From the NCBI RefSeq assembly GCF_001612615.1, contig NZ_BDAU01000001.1:372001-436000 (forward strand): DNA of 64,000 nucleotides. Reading direction: 5' to 3'. Below, piece after piece: positions 8,819-18,337 of the stretch; the first letter of the stretch is position 1, and each line of letters starts with the position of its first letter. The DNA is from Nocardia amikacinitolerans NBRC 108937 (GTDB taxonomy: Bacteria > Actinomycetota > Actinomycetes > Mycobacteriales > Mycobacteriaceae). The translations under genes were made by a program, and so were the position numbers. The notes beneath the pieces were generated by a model. It made no database searches, was not told where the DNA came from, and saw nothing but the letters and a program-made list of their open reading frames with translations.

Positions 8819-9790
8819 TCAGGCCGAGCGCCCCATTCGCGGTTTGTTGGGCGAGGTGACTACCGCCCCTGTGGCCTGCTGGGGCCCGTCACAACCGATC
8901 GTTTTCCCCAGGTCCGCCATGGGATACAGGCCGGGAGGGCGGTTCGCCGCCCTGATCCGGCCGAGCAGATCGTGCGCGCGTCCGGCGAGTTCCGGTATGC
9001 GGCAACGAGGTCCGGCCGTGACCGTGGCCGTCAGCGGAACCTCCGCGGCCTCGCTCACCACCTCGAGCACCTCGGCCGTCATGGCCAACGGCGTGAACGC
9101 GGAGGTCTCGTCGATCGGCACGAGCACGGTGCCGCCCTCGGTGGACAGCAGCGACAGCGCCCGCGAGCCGAGCGGATCGGCCAGGGCGGCCTGCACCCTG
9201 CGCAGTTTCCTGCGCCCCGCCGTCGCGCCGCCGCCGGGACGCAGCTCGTCGCTGTGCTGCGGGATCGACACGGCGACCACCTGGTAGGACGGCGCGATAC
9301 TGATGCCGGTCTGCTTGGCGAGCTGGGCGACGCCGTGCCCGCTGAGCAGGGCCGAGACGAGGGTCTGCGCCGCCGTCTGGTGCTCCTTGGCGACCAGCCG
9401 GTGTTCCTCGACGTAGGCCGTCGACGCCCCCACCGTCACCATCTCCAGCGCGCGCACGATCAACCGGGCGCCCGCCACCAGCTGATCGGAGTCGCCGCCG
9501 CTGGCCGCGAGAAATTCCAATCCGGAACGAATACCGTCGTGATACGCCCCGAGCACCGTTTCCAGCGCGACGCCTTCGCGCGCCCAGCGCATCGCGCTTC
9601 CCGCGATCTCCGCCGGTTGTGGAGCGGCCGGAAAAGCGCCGGGTTCCAGCACTTCCACCGCCTCGGCCAGACAGTTCCGCGTTATCGTCGCGAGATCACC
9701 GTGCGGCACTCCGCGCGGCCGATATCGCAGATGTTCCACGAGTCTCGCATGTAGGGTCTTGGTGCCCGACCCGGCCTGTGTGCCCGCCAT
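8819..9790 (-). CDS. PucR/CdaR-family regulator lacking its HTH domain (truncated)
   Basis: A 323-residue protein clearly related to the intact regulator at 40787-42046: the segments YVEEHRLVAKEHQTAAQTL, SALLSGHG and GLYPMADL align closely. The intact protein continues for about 110 residues after MADL, ending in the PucR helix-turn-helix (RQLYVHPNTVDYRLRRI). Here the homology stops dead at MADL and 29 unrelated residues follow (to GRSA). Only about 60 bases separate the stop from the desaturase gene, so the missing domain is not present in another frame. It may be a pseudogene, a sensor without DNA binding, or an antagonist of a full-length paralogue. Start at 9790 (ATG) is preferred to 9856 by alignment. 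Confidence 0.78.
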   Translation of the reverse strand: MAGTQAGSGTKTLHARLVEHLRYRPRGVPHGDLATITRNCLAEAVEVLEPGAFPAAPQPAEIAGSAMRWAREGVALETVLGAYHDGIRSGLEFLAASGGDSDQLVAGARLIVRALEMVTVGASTAYVEEHRLVAKEHQTAAQTLVSALLSGHGVAQLAKQTGISIAPSYQVVAVSIPQHSDELRPGGGATAGRRKLRRVQAALADPLGSRALSLLSTEGGTVLVPIDETSAFTPLAMTAEVLEVVSEAAEVPLTATVTAGPRCRIPELAGRAHDLLGRIRAANRPPGLYPMADLGKTIGCDGPQQATGAVVTSPNKPRMGRSA

Positions 9791-10221
9791 GACTGTCGAA
9801 CAGTAGCGGCGATCGCGGCGAAATCCCGGCGCGTTACCGAGTTCCGGGCATTTCATCAGGCCGCACCCGGGGTGTTGGGCGTAATCACAAGCAGATCACG
9901 GCCTTTCGCGCGGCGGACCGTGTGCGCGAAGGCGCTGCCGACACCTTCGTACGGTACCGGTTGGAATTGTCGGGCGTCCGTACGCACGGTCCACCGAATA
10001 TTTTCCGGGACGGTCGGCGAATTCCGCAGGGCACCCGTAACTCGGAGCGGCCGGGAAGCGATAGGACATCCGACCAAGAGCGCGGTATCGCCCGCTGGGA
10101 GTTGTCGGATGAGTAGGGTGGCCCCTAGTGTGCCGCACGTCTCATCACCGATAGCATCGAGCGCCGCGCCTCCGTACCGCGGACCGGGCGCCACGTCGAG
10201 TGCGAAGGACTACACGGACAT
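9791..10221. other. intergenic, divergent promoter region
   Basis: About 430 bases between the PucR-like gene (minus) and the carboxyltransferase gene (plus). Apart from the short dyad at 9792-9804 and an AAGGAC ribosome site at 10205-10210, no convincing gene, RNA or repeat was found. Confidence 0.5.
9792..9804. promoter_or_regulatory. short inverted repeat at the truncated PucR start
   Basis: ACTGT at 9792-9796 and ACAGT at 9800-9804 form a 13-base dyad touching the ATG of the PucR-like gene. It could be a repressor site, but it is short enough to occur by chance. Confidence 0.2.
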
Positions 10222-11772
<1,551 letters not shown>

Positions 11773-11966
11773 CCGAAACACACCGGTTGTGCTGTCTCAC
11801 AACACATCCGATGGGGTGTGGTGGGATCGCCGGATGTTCCGCGAGGCGGGGACACCGGGCGATCCCATCGCCTAATCTCGGATCTGTGTCCGGCCCTACG
11901 TTCGCCGCGCAGCGGCCGGACACAGTGGCGTGCCTGCCGTGGTTTGTTCCCTACCCTTACCCGGCG

Positions 11967-12013
11967 GGCACGCCGCACTTCGTCACCCGATAGGCACGCC
12001 GCACGTCGTCACC
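11967..12013. repeat. two tandem 21-bp direct repeats
   Basis: A 21-base unit beginning GGCACGCCGCAC and ending CGTCACC occurs at 11967-11987 and 11993-12013, identical at 20 of 21 positions with a 26-base period. It lies between the converging carboxyltransferase and Rv1733c-like genes. Could be slippage product or binding site. Confidence 0.6.
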
Positions 12014-12025
12014 GGGCCGCGCGAG

Positions 12026-12628
12026 TCAGACCGCGCCGCGGCCGCCCCAGGTGAGACCCACTGTCGCCCACTCGGTTTCCCACAGCCGCGCCCGCCTGCG
12101 GTCCAGGCTCGCGCGCAGCAGGTAGTAACCGGTCACGAAGCACACGAGTACCGCGCCTGCCACCGCGCTCGACAGCAGCACCGCGCGGCTCAGCGCCCGC
12201 GTCTCCGACGGCGGCTCCACGACCCGGCCGTCCGGATCGAGCCAGATGCTCACGGCGGCGCCGGGTTTCACCAAGGTACCGGAGCGATAGTCCTCGACAC
12301 GGGTGACGCCCGCGCCGTCCACCCAGGACACCCGCGCCGGGGTGATCGGCGCGTACAGCGGCGCCTTGCCGACCTCGACCACGGTGGCGTCGACGCGGCG
12401 CAGTTCGGCCATCCGACTCTCGACCACCCGGGATTCCGTCTCGTAGACCCGGCCGCCGATCCCCATCGCGACCAGCGGGACGACGACGAGGAACAGCAGC
12501 GTCAACAGCATACCGACCCCGGATTGCAGCCGATCCTCTCTGCGCCGCATGGGATTTCGGTCCAAACCCAGCCGGCGGCAGGTCCGGCGCACGATGCCCG
12601 CCGATCCGACCGGACGTTCCTCGGTCAT
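12026..12628 (-). CDS. Rv1733c-type two-pass membrane protein
   Basis: A 200-residue protein with two transmembrane segments: LLTLLFLVVVPLVAMGIGG (about residues 41-60) and a second near residues 145-165 (SRAVLLSSAVAGAVLVCFVTGYYLL), flanking an extracytoplasmic loop with a beta-rich domain (WVDGAGVTRVEDYRSGTLVK). This is the pattern of the Rv1733c family of mycobacteria and nocardiae, which has no known biochemical role; Rv1733c itself is a dormancy-regulon antigen. It is translationally coupled to the upstream TetR gene by an ATGA overlap, so it is probably controlled by that repressor. Confidence 0.83.
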   Translation of the reverse strand: MTEERPVGSAGIVRRTCRRLGLDRNPMRRREDRLQSGVGMLLTLLFLVVVPLVAMGIGGRVYETESRVVESRMAELRRVDATVVEVGKAPLYAPITPARVSWVDGAGVTRVEDYRSGTLVKPGAAVSIWLDPDGRVVEPPSETRALSRAVLLSSAVAGAVLVCFVTGYYLLRASLDRRRARLWETEWATVGLTWGGRGAV

Positions 12629-13284
12629 GACGCCGACTCCTCGTACTCGATGGTGTACTCGATGTCGTTCGCCACCCCGGCGAGGGTGTCGAAGAAGCCT
12701 TCGATGAGGTCGGGCAGGCCGGTCGGGTCCGTCCCGGCCGCCCAGGTCTGCAAGGCCGCGACGATGAGCCCGGAACACGCCGCGACGACGGTCGCCGGAC
12801 GCAGATCCCGCGCCGGGTCGACGCCGAGACGGGCGGCCAGAATGCGCACCGATTCGCGCTGCCCCTCGTTGCGGATGCGCTGGTAGCCGGCCAGCAGGGC
12901 CGGTTCGTCGTCGAAGCGCTGGAACAGCGCCCAACGGCGGGCAAGCAGCCCGGCCCGCTCCCCGGTGTACTCGGCGGTCAGCCAATCGTGCACGGCGTTG
13001 CGGTAGGCCCGCAGCGGCGGCTCATGGGCCGGGCGGCAGGCCAGCGCCTCGTTCAGCAGGTGCATGTCCTGGTCGATGTCGCCGAGGATCGCCGCCTCGA
13101 TGGACGGGAAGTGGCGGCTGAAGGTGCGGCGGGTGACGCCCGCCCGCTCGGCGATGTCCTCCACGCCAACTGCGGCCAGTCCCCGCTCGGTCAGCAGATC
13201 GAACGCGGCGCGCGACAGCGCCTCGCGGCTGCGCCGGGTGCGCAGCTTGCGGCCATCCAGGTCGACGGCGTCGTCGGTGCCCAT
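12625..13284 (-). CDS. TetR-family transcriptional regulator
   Basis: A 219-residue repressor. The N-terminal HTH is plain: RSREALSRAAFDLLTERG then VGVEDIAERAGVTRRTFSRHFPS, with recognition helix VTRRTFSRHF at about residues 53-62. The C-terminal ligand domain (residues 75-219) is helical. The ATG at 13284 is 19 bases downstream of a perfect 15-bp palindrome (13304-13318) that is almost certainly its operator, indicating autoregulation. The stop overlaps the start of the Rv1733c-like membrane gene (ATGA), so the operon is regulator plus membrane target. The inducing ligand is unknown. Confidence 0.93.
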   Translation of the reverse strand: MGTDDAVDLDGRKLRTRRSREALSRAAFDLLTERGLAAVGVEDIAERAGVTRRTFSRHFPSIEAAILGDIDQDMHLLNEALACRPAHEPPLRAYRNAVHDWLTAEYTGERAGLLARRWALFQRFDDEPALLAGYQRIRNEGQRESVRILAARLGVDPARDLRPATVVAACSGLIVAALQTWAAGTDPTGLPDLIEGFFDTLAGVANDIEYTIEYEESAS

Positions 13285-13730
13285 GCGCTCATCGTACCAA
13301 TATTGTCCCGACGGGACATTAGTTTCCGATCGCCACCTCACGTCGGAGCAGTACCCGCTGCCGAGCGCGCCGAACGACCCGAGAAGCGGGTGCCCGGCGT
13401 TCGCTTCGGCGATGACGACGACCAGCCTCCGAACCGGTGCGATCGGCGGAACGACAGTCCGGAACGCCGTCCGCTCATGACTTCTCACAAAGCTGTCCGA
13501 AATTGCCCGGGAACCGCCTTCGTGTGCATCTGGCGAAATCGCCGTCCCGCAAACCCGCCGACCCGACCCGAGTTGTGCTCGACCACAGTCGAATTCGCCG
13601 TGGAATAGGTCCGAAAACAGTTCCCTACCAGGCGAAATACCGGACTCTTGACCAGAATTGCGGCGGCAGCTACAAATGAAATCTCCGCCGACCCGAGCTG
13701 TTCGAACCGGCCGACGAGAATTGCAAGCCA
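13285..13730. other. intergenic region between TetR gene and SRPBCC-FadD gene
   Basis: About 445 bases between divergent genes. Besides the TetR operator at 13304-13318 no gene or structured element was recognised; short open frames here lack ribosome sites and typical third-position GC bias. Confidence 0.5.
13304..13318 (-). promoter_or_regulatory. TetR operator, 15-bp perfect palindrome
   Basis: TGTCCCGACGGGACA is self-complementary around a central A/T. It lies 19 bases upstream of the TetR start at 13284, the usual position for an autoregulatory TetR site, and no other gene start is near. Confidence 0.8.
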
Positions 13731-15836
13731 GTGGTTACCGACGTCATCGATGTGACCGTGGAATTCCCGATCCCCCGCCAGTCGGTGTGGGACCTGCTCC
13801 GCGAGCCGCAGACCTACCCCCGCGTCTTTCCCGGAATCGGCGTGTGTGAACCGCTGGAATCCGCTGGCGGACATCAGATGCTGCGCTTCCGCGTCGGCAC
13901 GGCCGAGCTCGGGGTCCGCACGCAGGTGATCCAGCTGCGGATCGGCCGCTGGTACGAAAGCCTCGAGCTGGTCAGCCCGACGCTGGGCAGCTTCGCCTCG
14001 ATCCGCCTGCGCGGCACCGAGGAACGCACCCGCATCTCGGTCACCTTCTTCGGGCCCGGCCGCGTCCATCCGGCCGTCGCGAAGCTCGGCAACAGCGCGA
14101 TCATCGGCTGGACCGAACGCGGCCTGCGCCGCATCGCCGACCTGGTGCGCGGCGCGACCACCTCGGTCGTTGTCAACGGCGAGAACTCACCCGTTCGCCG
14201 CCGCGCGGAGGTGGCGAGGCAGATGATGGCCACCGGCGTGGTCCGTGCCTCGCGTCCCGACCTCGGCTTCAAACAGCTGCGCAAGCTCTCCGAGTGGGGT
14301 TTCAACCTGGCGGGCGGTTACGCGGCGGCGGCCGCGTTCGCACCGGAGCGCACCGCACTGATCGACGCGCGGGGCCCGCGCACCTTCGCGGAGATGCACG
14401 AGCGCACCAACGCCATCGCGGGCGCCATGTCGATGCTCGGGCTGGCGGCGGGCGACGCCATCGGACTGCTGGCGCGCAACCACGGCGGGATGGTCGAGAC
14501 CATGGTCGCGGCGGGCAAGCTCGGCGTCGACGTGGCGCTGCTGAACACCGGCCTGCCCGCACGGCGTATCGAGGAGGTGGTGCAGCGCGACAAGCTCACC
14601 GCGTTGTTCGTGGACGGCGAATTCGACCATCTCGTGCAGTACCTGCACGCCGATCTCCCGCGCTACGCCACCGACCGCGCGAAGCCGGTGCCCGGCCGAA
14701 CCACCCTCGACGATCTCGCGGGCATGGGGCACAACGACTTTCGCAAGCCCGCCCACCACGGCAAGCTGATCGTGCTCACCTCGGGCACCTCCGGCACCCC
14801 GAAGGGCGCGCGCCGCCCGCACGCCAAGGGATTCAGCACCATCGCCGCGCTGCTGTCCCGTATTCCGCTGCGGATGGACGAGACCATGCTCATCCCCGCG
14901 CCGCTGTTCCACACCTGGGGCCTTGCCGCGCTGCAACTGAGCACCGCGCTGCGTTCCACGGTGGTCCTTCCCGAGCAGTTCGACGCCGAGGACTGCCTGC
15001 GCCTGATCGCCGAGCACCGGGTGAGCACGTTCATCGCGGTGCCGATCATGGTGCACCGCATCCTGGAGCTGCCCGCGCACGTCCGGGCTCGCTACGACAC
15101 CTCCAGCCTGCGGGTGGTCGCCAGCTGCGGCGCCCCGCTCGCCGCGAGCACGGTGCTCGACTTCATGGACGCCTACGGCGACGTCCTCTACAACGTCTAC
15201 GGCTCCACCGAGGTGTCCTGGGCGACCATCGCCGATCCCACCGACCTGCGCACCGCGCCGACCACCGCGGGCCGCCCGCCGCTGGGCACCAAGGTCGCGG
15301 TGCTCGGCCCGGACCGCAAGCCGCTGCCGGTCGGCGCGACCGGGCACATCTACGTCAGCAACCACATGCTCTTCGACGGCTATGTCAACGCCGCGCCGCC
15401 GGACGAGGCCGACGGCATGCTCGACACCGGTGATCTCGGCTTCCTGGACGCCACGGGCAAGCTGTTCATCGCGGGCCGGGACGACGAGATGATCATCTCC
15501 GGCGGCGAGAACGTCTTCCCGCGCCCGGTCGAGGAGGCGCTGGCCTATCTGCCGCAGGTCCGCGAGGTCGCGGTGGTCGGCGTCCCCGATCGGGAGTACG
15601 GCCAGCGCCTCGCCGCCTTCGTGGTGAAACGCGAAGGGGCGGGCCTGGATTCGGATATGGTCCGCAACTACATCCGCAATCGGCTGAGCCGATTCTCGGT
15701 GCCGCGCGACGTCACCTTCCTCAACTCGCTGCCACGTGGCGAGACGGGCAAGATCCTCAAGCGCCTGCTCACCGGCGGCCCCGAGGACGCCGCCAAGCAC
15801 CCGATCATCGGGACGATCGCCCCCGGCTCGTTCTGA
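13731..15836 (+). CDS. SRPBCC domain fused to acyl-CoA synthetase (FadD)
   Basis: A 701-residue fusion. Residues 1 to about 145 form an SRPBCC (polyketide cyclase/START-like) lipid-binding fold: VTVEFPIPRQSVWDLLREP, then a series of beta strands and the long C-terminal helix IIGWTERGLRRIADLV. Residues about 170-695 are an ANL-superfamily acyl-CoA ligase with P-loop LTSGTSGTPKGAR (about 348), YGSTE (about 489), TGD and hinge GRDDEMIISGGENVFP (about 581), and the catalytic Lys in GETGKILKR near the end. It activates a fatty or other acid through acyl-AMP to the CoA thioester. Each domain is usually a separate protein; the fusion suggests substrate presentation by the SRPBCC cup. GTG start at 13731 has a weak ribosome site, but the SRPBCC fold requires it. 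Confidence 0.88.
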   Translation: MVTDVIDVTVEFPIPRQSVWDLLREPQTYPRVFPGIGVCEPLESAGGHQMLRFRVGTAELGVRTQVIQLRIGRWYESLELVSPTLGSFASIRLRGTEERTRISVTFFGPGRVHPAVAKLGNSAIIGWTERGLRRIADLVRGATTSVVVNGENSPVRRRAEVARQMMATGVVRASRPDLGFKQLRKLSEWGFNLAGGYAAAAAFAPERTALIDARGPRTFAEMHERTNAIAGAMSMLGLAAGDAIGLLARNHGGMVETMVAAGKLGVDVALLNTGLPARRIEEVVQRDKLTALFVDGEFDHLVQYLHADLPRYATDRAKPVPGRTTLDDLAGMGHNDFRKPAHHGKLIVLTSGTSGTPKGARRPHAKGFSTIAALLSRIPLRMDETMLIPAPLFHTWGLAALQLSTALRSTVVLPEQFDAEDCLRLIAEHRVSTFIAVPIMVHRILELPAHVRARYDTSSLRVVASCGAPLAASTVLDFMDAYGDVLYNVYGSTEVSWATIADPTDLRTAPTTAGRPPLGTKVAVLGPDRKPLPVGATGHIYVSNHMLFDGYVNAAPPDEADGMLDTGDLGFLDATGKLFIAGRDDEMIISGGENVFPRPVEEALAYLPQVREVAVVGVPDREYGQRLAAFVVKREGAGLDSDMVRNYIRNRLSRFSVPRDVTFLNSLPRGETGKILKRLLTGGPEDAAKHPIIGTIAPGSF

Positions 15837-15871
15837 CCTCTCGGAACCACGCCTCGCCGCATGTCTGTTGC

Positions 15872-16816
15872 TCAGCCCTGTCCGGTCGGCTCGTCCACGG
15901 TGGGTGGCTGCCGATCGCGCAGCGCTTCCAGCAGCCCGCGCGTGTATTGGGGCGGTGCGGCGTGCACGGAGAGCATGTTGGCGACGGCACGGTAGGCGGC
16001 GAGGTCGGATCGCTTGTCCAGATACAGCGCGCCGGTGAGTTGCTGGAGATAGACGATGTCGGGCAGATCGGACTCGGTGAAACGCAACATCGTGAAGGCG
16101 CCGTCGGCCAGCGCCGGGCCACCGACGTGATCGGCGAGCACCTGCAACGTGATGTTGGGCTGATCGGCCGCCTCCAGCAACCTGTCGAGCTGCTCGAGCC
16201 AGACCGCCGAGCCACCGATGCGCCTGCGCAACGCGGCCTCTTCCACGATCACCCAGATCCGGGGCGGTTCCGGCCGGGTGAGGATGTGCTGGCGGCGCAT
16301 CCGCAGCGCTACCCGGCGCTCGATCGCCGCGAACGACTCGTTGGGGTGCGCAAGGGACAGCAGGGCCCGCGCGTAGTCGGCGGTCTGCAGCAGCTCGGGT
16401 ACCGCCCTCGGCTCGTAGCAGCGGATCAACCTGGCCGCCTGCTCCAAGCCCAGATAGGTGTCGAACCACTTCGGCAGCCAGTCGATGTCGCGATGCCACC
16501 AGCCGGAGGCGTTGCCCTGCCTGGCGAGCTCGAGGAATTCCGCGCGCTCGGTCGGGTCCGTCACGCCGTAGAGCGCGAGCAGGTCGACCAGGTCGCGCTC
16601 GCGGAAACCGGTGCGGCCGAGCTCCAAACGGCTGATCTTGGAGTGCGATCCGCGGATCGCCTCCCCCGCGTCCTCGCGGGAGATGCCCGCGGCCTCGCGT
16701 AATCGCCGCAATCGACCGCCGAGCAGCATCCGCAACACCGTCGGACCACCGTCGGGGCCGGGATGCGTTCTGGGAAAGGAAGATTCGCCCGAGAGTCGCA
16801 CTTCCGGAGCACTCAT
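15872..16816 (-). CDS. XRE-family regulator with DUF5753 domain (WhiJ type)
   Basis: A 314-residue protein. An XRE helix-turn-helix spans about residues 30-90 (LRRLREAAGISREDAGEAI, then GSHSKISRLELGRTGF), followed by the DUF5753 domain (from GWWHRDIDWLPKWFDTYLGLEQAA to ALYLDKRSDLAAYR). Such proteins in Streptomyces (WhiJ and relatives) repress developmental genes and work with small DUF397 partners. It closely resembles the second copy at 26592-27479, but no DUF397 gene is adjacent here. A 26-base near-perfect inverted repeat at 16875-16900, about 60 bases upstream of the ATG, is a likely autoregulatory site. Target genes are unknown. Confidence 0.91.
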   Translation of the reverse strand: MSAPEVRLSGESSFPRTHPGPDGGPTVLRMLLGGRLRRLREAAGISREDAGEAIRGSHSKISRLELGRTGFRERDLVDLLALYGVTDPTERAEFLELARQGNASGWWHRDIDWLPKWFDTYLGLEQAARLIRCYEPRAVPELLQTADYARALLSLAHPNESFAAIERRVALRMRRQHILTRPEPPRIWVIVEEAALRRRIGGSAVWLEQLDRLLEAADQPNITLQVLADHVGGPALADGAFTMLRFTESDLPDIVYLQQLTGALYLDKRSDLAAYRAVANMLSVHAAPPQYTRGLLEALRDRQPPTVDEPTGQG

Positions 16817-17119
16817 CCACCGATGATGCCACGAATCGCGGGCGACTCTCCAGGGCATACGATGGTGTCGTGCGGATGCACATGCAGCCGCACGTGCATC
16901 GGAGCCGAGCAACGGCCACGAGCCGGAGCCCCTTCCCGATGAGACGTGCACAATTCGGTCGCGCGTACGGCGCAGGCAACCGGCCCCGGCAATCGTCGCG
17001 CTAACGTTTCCGCGCATCCCACCGCTATATCGAGTGTGTGGCAGACAGGTCTCGGGCCCATCGGCACACCGGCCCGCGACGAATCGAGTAGGAGAGTCGT
17101 GTAGGCAGAGGTGATCGTT
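16817..17119. other. intergenic divergent region
   Basis: About 300 bases between the XRE gene (minus) and the DUF7159-like gene (plus). It contains the inverted repeat at 16875-16900 and an AGAGG ribosome site for the plus-strand gene near 17106-17110; nothing else recognised. Confidence 0.5.
16875..16900 (-). promoter_or_regulatory. inverted repeat upstream of XRE/DUF5753 gene
   Basis: Arms GATGCACATGC (16875-16885) and GCACGTGCATC (16890-16900) are complementary at 10 of 11 positions with a 4-base spacer. The half-site GATGCA/TGCATC also appears in the promoter elements at 25771, 27840, 29157 and 40056. Likely operator, possibly for this XRE protein. Confidence 0.6.
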
Positions 17120-18331
17120 ATGGCGACCGTGGGTGTTTCCGCGGACCGATCGACGGTTCGCGCGGTACTGCTCTCCAACCCGGCGGCGGACGAACCGCCG
17201 TCGGCCCCGCTCGAGGAGGTGGAGTGGGAGATCGGCGAGGCCACGGCGGCCGAGTCGATCGCGGCGGCCCTCGAACAGTTGGCCGACCGGACCCGCTCGC
17301 TCATCGAGAACATCGCGCTGACCTACCGCACCGTGGAGGAGCGGCGCGACATCGTCACGCATCTGGCCACCGGCCGATGGCGGACGTCCTCGCTCGTATC
17401 GGTGCGTGCGGCGCTGCTCGCCTACGTGCGGGAGGCCGCGGAGCTCGACCGATTCGAGACCATTCTGGTACTCGAGGTCGCCGACCGTGACCTGACCTTC
17501 ATCCTCACCGACGCGGCGCGCTCGCGCATCATCGCCTCGGCGGCGTGGCGGGCCGGACCCGACCCCGCGGCCGAAGCGCTCGATCGCGTACGCCCCGCGC
17601 TGCTGGCCAAGGGCATGGCCCTGGACGCCGTTGTGCTGTGCGGTGCCCAAGGCGCCGCACCCGAGTTGCTGGACGATTTCGAGCGCGTTTTCGAGGTCCC
17701 CGCCGTCACCGTGGACGAGCGGTACACCGCCGCTGCGGTCGGCGCCGCCCGCATCGCGGCCGCTCAGCTGCCGCAAGATCCGGGTGGCGAACCGACCCCC
17801 GCGATCGCGACCGTCGAGCGACGGCGCGCGGGTGTCGCGCTTCCGCTCGGCGCGGCGGCGGTCGCGGTGCTCGCCGCATCGGGTATCGCGCTCTCGCGCG
17901 GCACCGACGAGGCGACGTGGACGCGCGAGGCGTACCAGCCCGCCCCGCCCGCCGCGGCGCCCGCCACCCCCGATACCGCGCGGCCCGACCCGGGGCCGCC
18001 GACCTACATCGAGGGCGCCCAGACACCGATCGCTCCCGCGGCCGACGCACCGGCGAACCCTGTCCGGCCTACGCCCGCCGAGGCGCGGCCGATCGACCCC
18101 GGCGACCCGGCCGACCCGTACGATCCGAACGACCCGCGTCCTTCGGAAACGCGCCCGCAGATACCGACGACCACGCATCATCCGGATCCGGCGGCGCTCG
18201 GGGCGCCGGACGACAACGGCCTGTTCCCCGGCGAATCACCGCCTCCCCCACCCGGTTCCGATCCCGCGCTCATCTCGGCGTGGCAGGCGAACCACCTGCG
18301 GCTGAACCAGCAATGGCTGCTCGGCGGGTGA
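17120..18331 (+). CDS. membrane-anchored protein with actin/Hsp70-like N-terminus and Pro-rich C-terminus (DUF7159-like)
   Basis: A 403-residue protein. The N-terminal part (to about 220) begins ATVGVSADRSTVRAVLLSN and resembles the DUF7159-type domain of mycobacteria, reminiscent of an ASKHA ATPase fold but without an obvious phosphate loop. One membrane segment follows (VALPLGAAAVAVLAASGIAL, about residues 237-256). The remaining 145 residues are Pro/Asp/Thr-rich, probably extracytoplasmic, ending LRLNQQWLLGG. Function is unknown. The ATG at 17120 has AGAGG at suitable distance; GTG at 17111 would add three residues. It converges on the dehydratase gene with only six bases between stops. 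Confidence 0.75.
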   Translation: MATVGVSADRSTVRAVLLSNPAADEPPSAPLEEVEWEIGEATAAESIAAALEQLADRTRSLIENIALTYRTVEERRDIVTHLATGRWRTSSLVSVRAALLAYVREAAELDRFETILVLEVADRDLTFILTDAARSRIIASAAWRAGPDPAAEALDRVRPALLAKGMALDAVVLCGAQGAAPELLDDFERVFEVPAVTVDERYTAAAVGAARIAAAQLPQDPGGEPTPAIATVERRRAGVALPLGAAAVAVLAASGIALSRGTDEATWTREAYQPAPPAAAPATPDTARPDPGPPTYIEGAQTPIAPAADAPANPVRPTPAEARPIDPGDPADPYDPNDPRPSETRPQIPTTTHHPDPAALGAPDDNGLFPGESPPPPPGSDPALISAWQANHLRLNQQWLLGG

Positions 18332-18337
18332 GCCGAG

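Noticed and set aside
9792..9804. Strong operator for the PucR-like gene
   Set aside because: Only five paired bases on each side; kept as a low-confidence feature and not as a finding.
11786..11803. Terminator after the carboxyltransferase gene
   Set aside because: GTTGTG/CACAAC gives only six pairs including two A-T and G-T rich ends with no T-run; too weak to call.
14187..16979. Very long minus-strand open frame opposite the SRPBCC-FadD gene
   Set aside because: It is an antisense shadow of a high-GC gene: no domain, biased Arg/Gly/Ala content, and the real plus-strand protein is complete.
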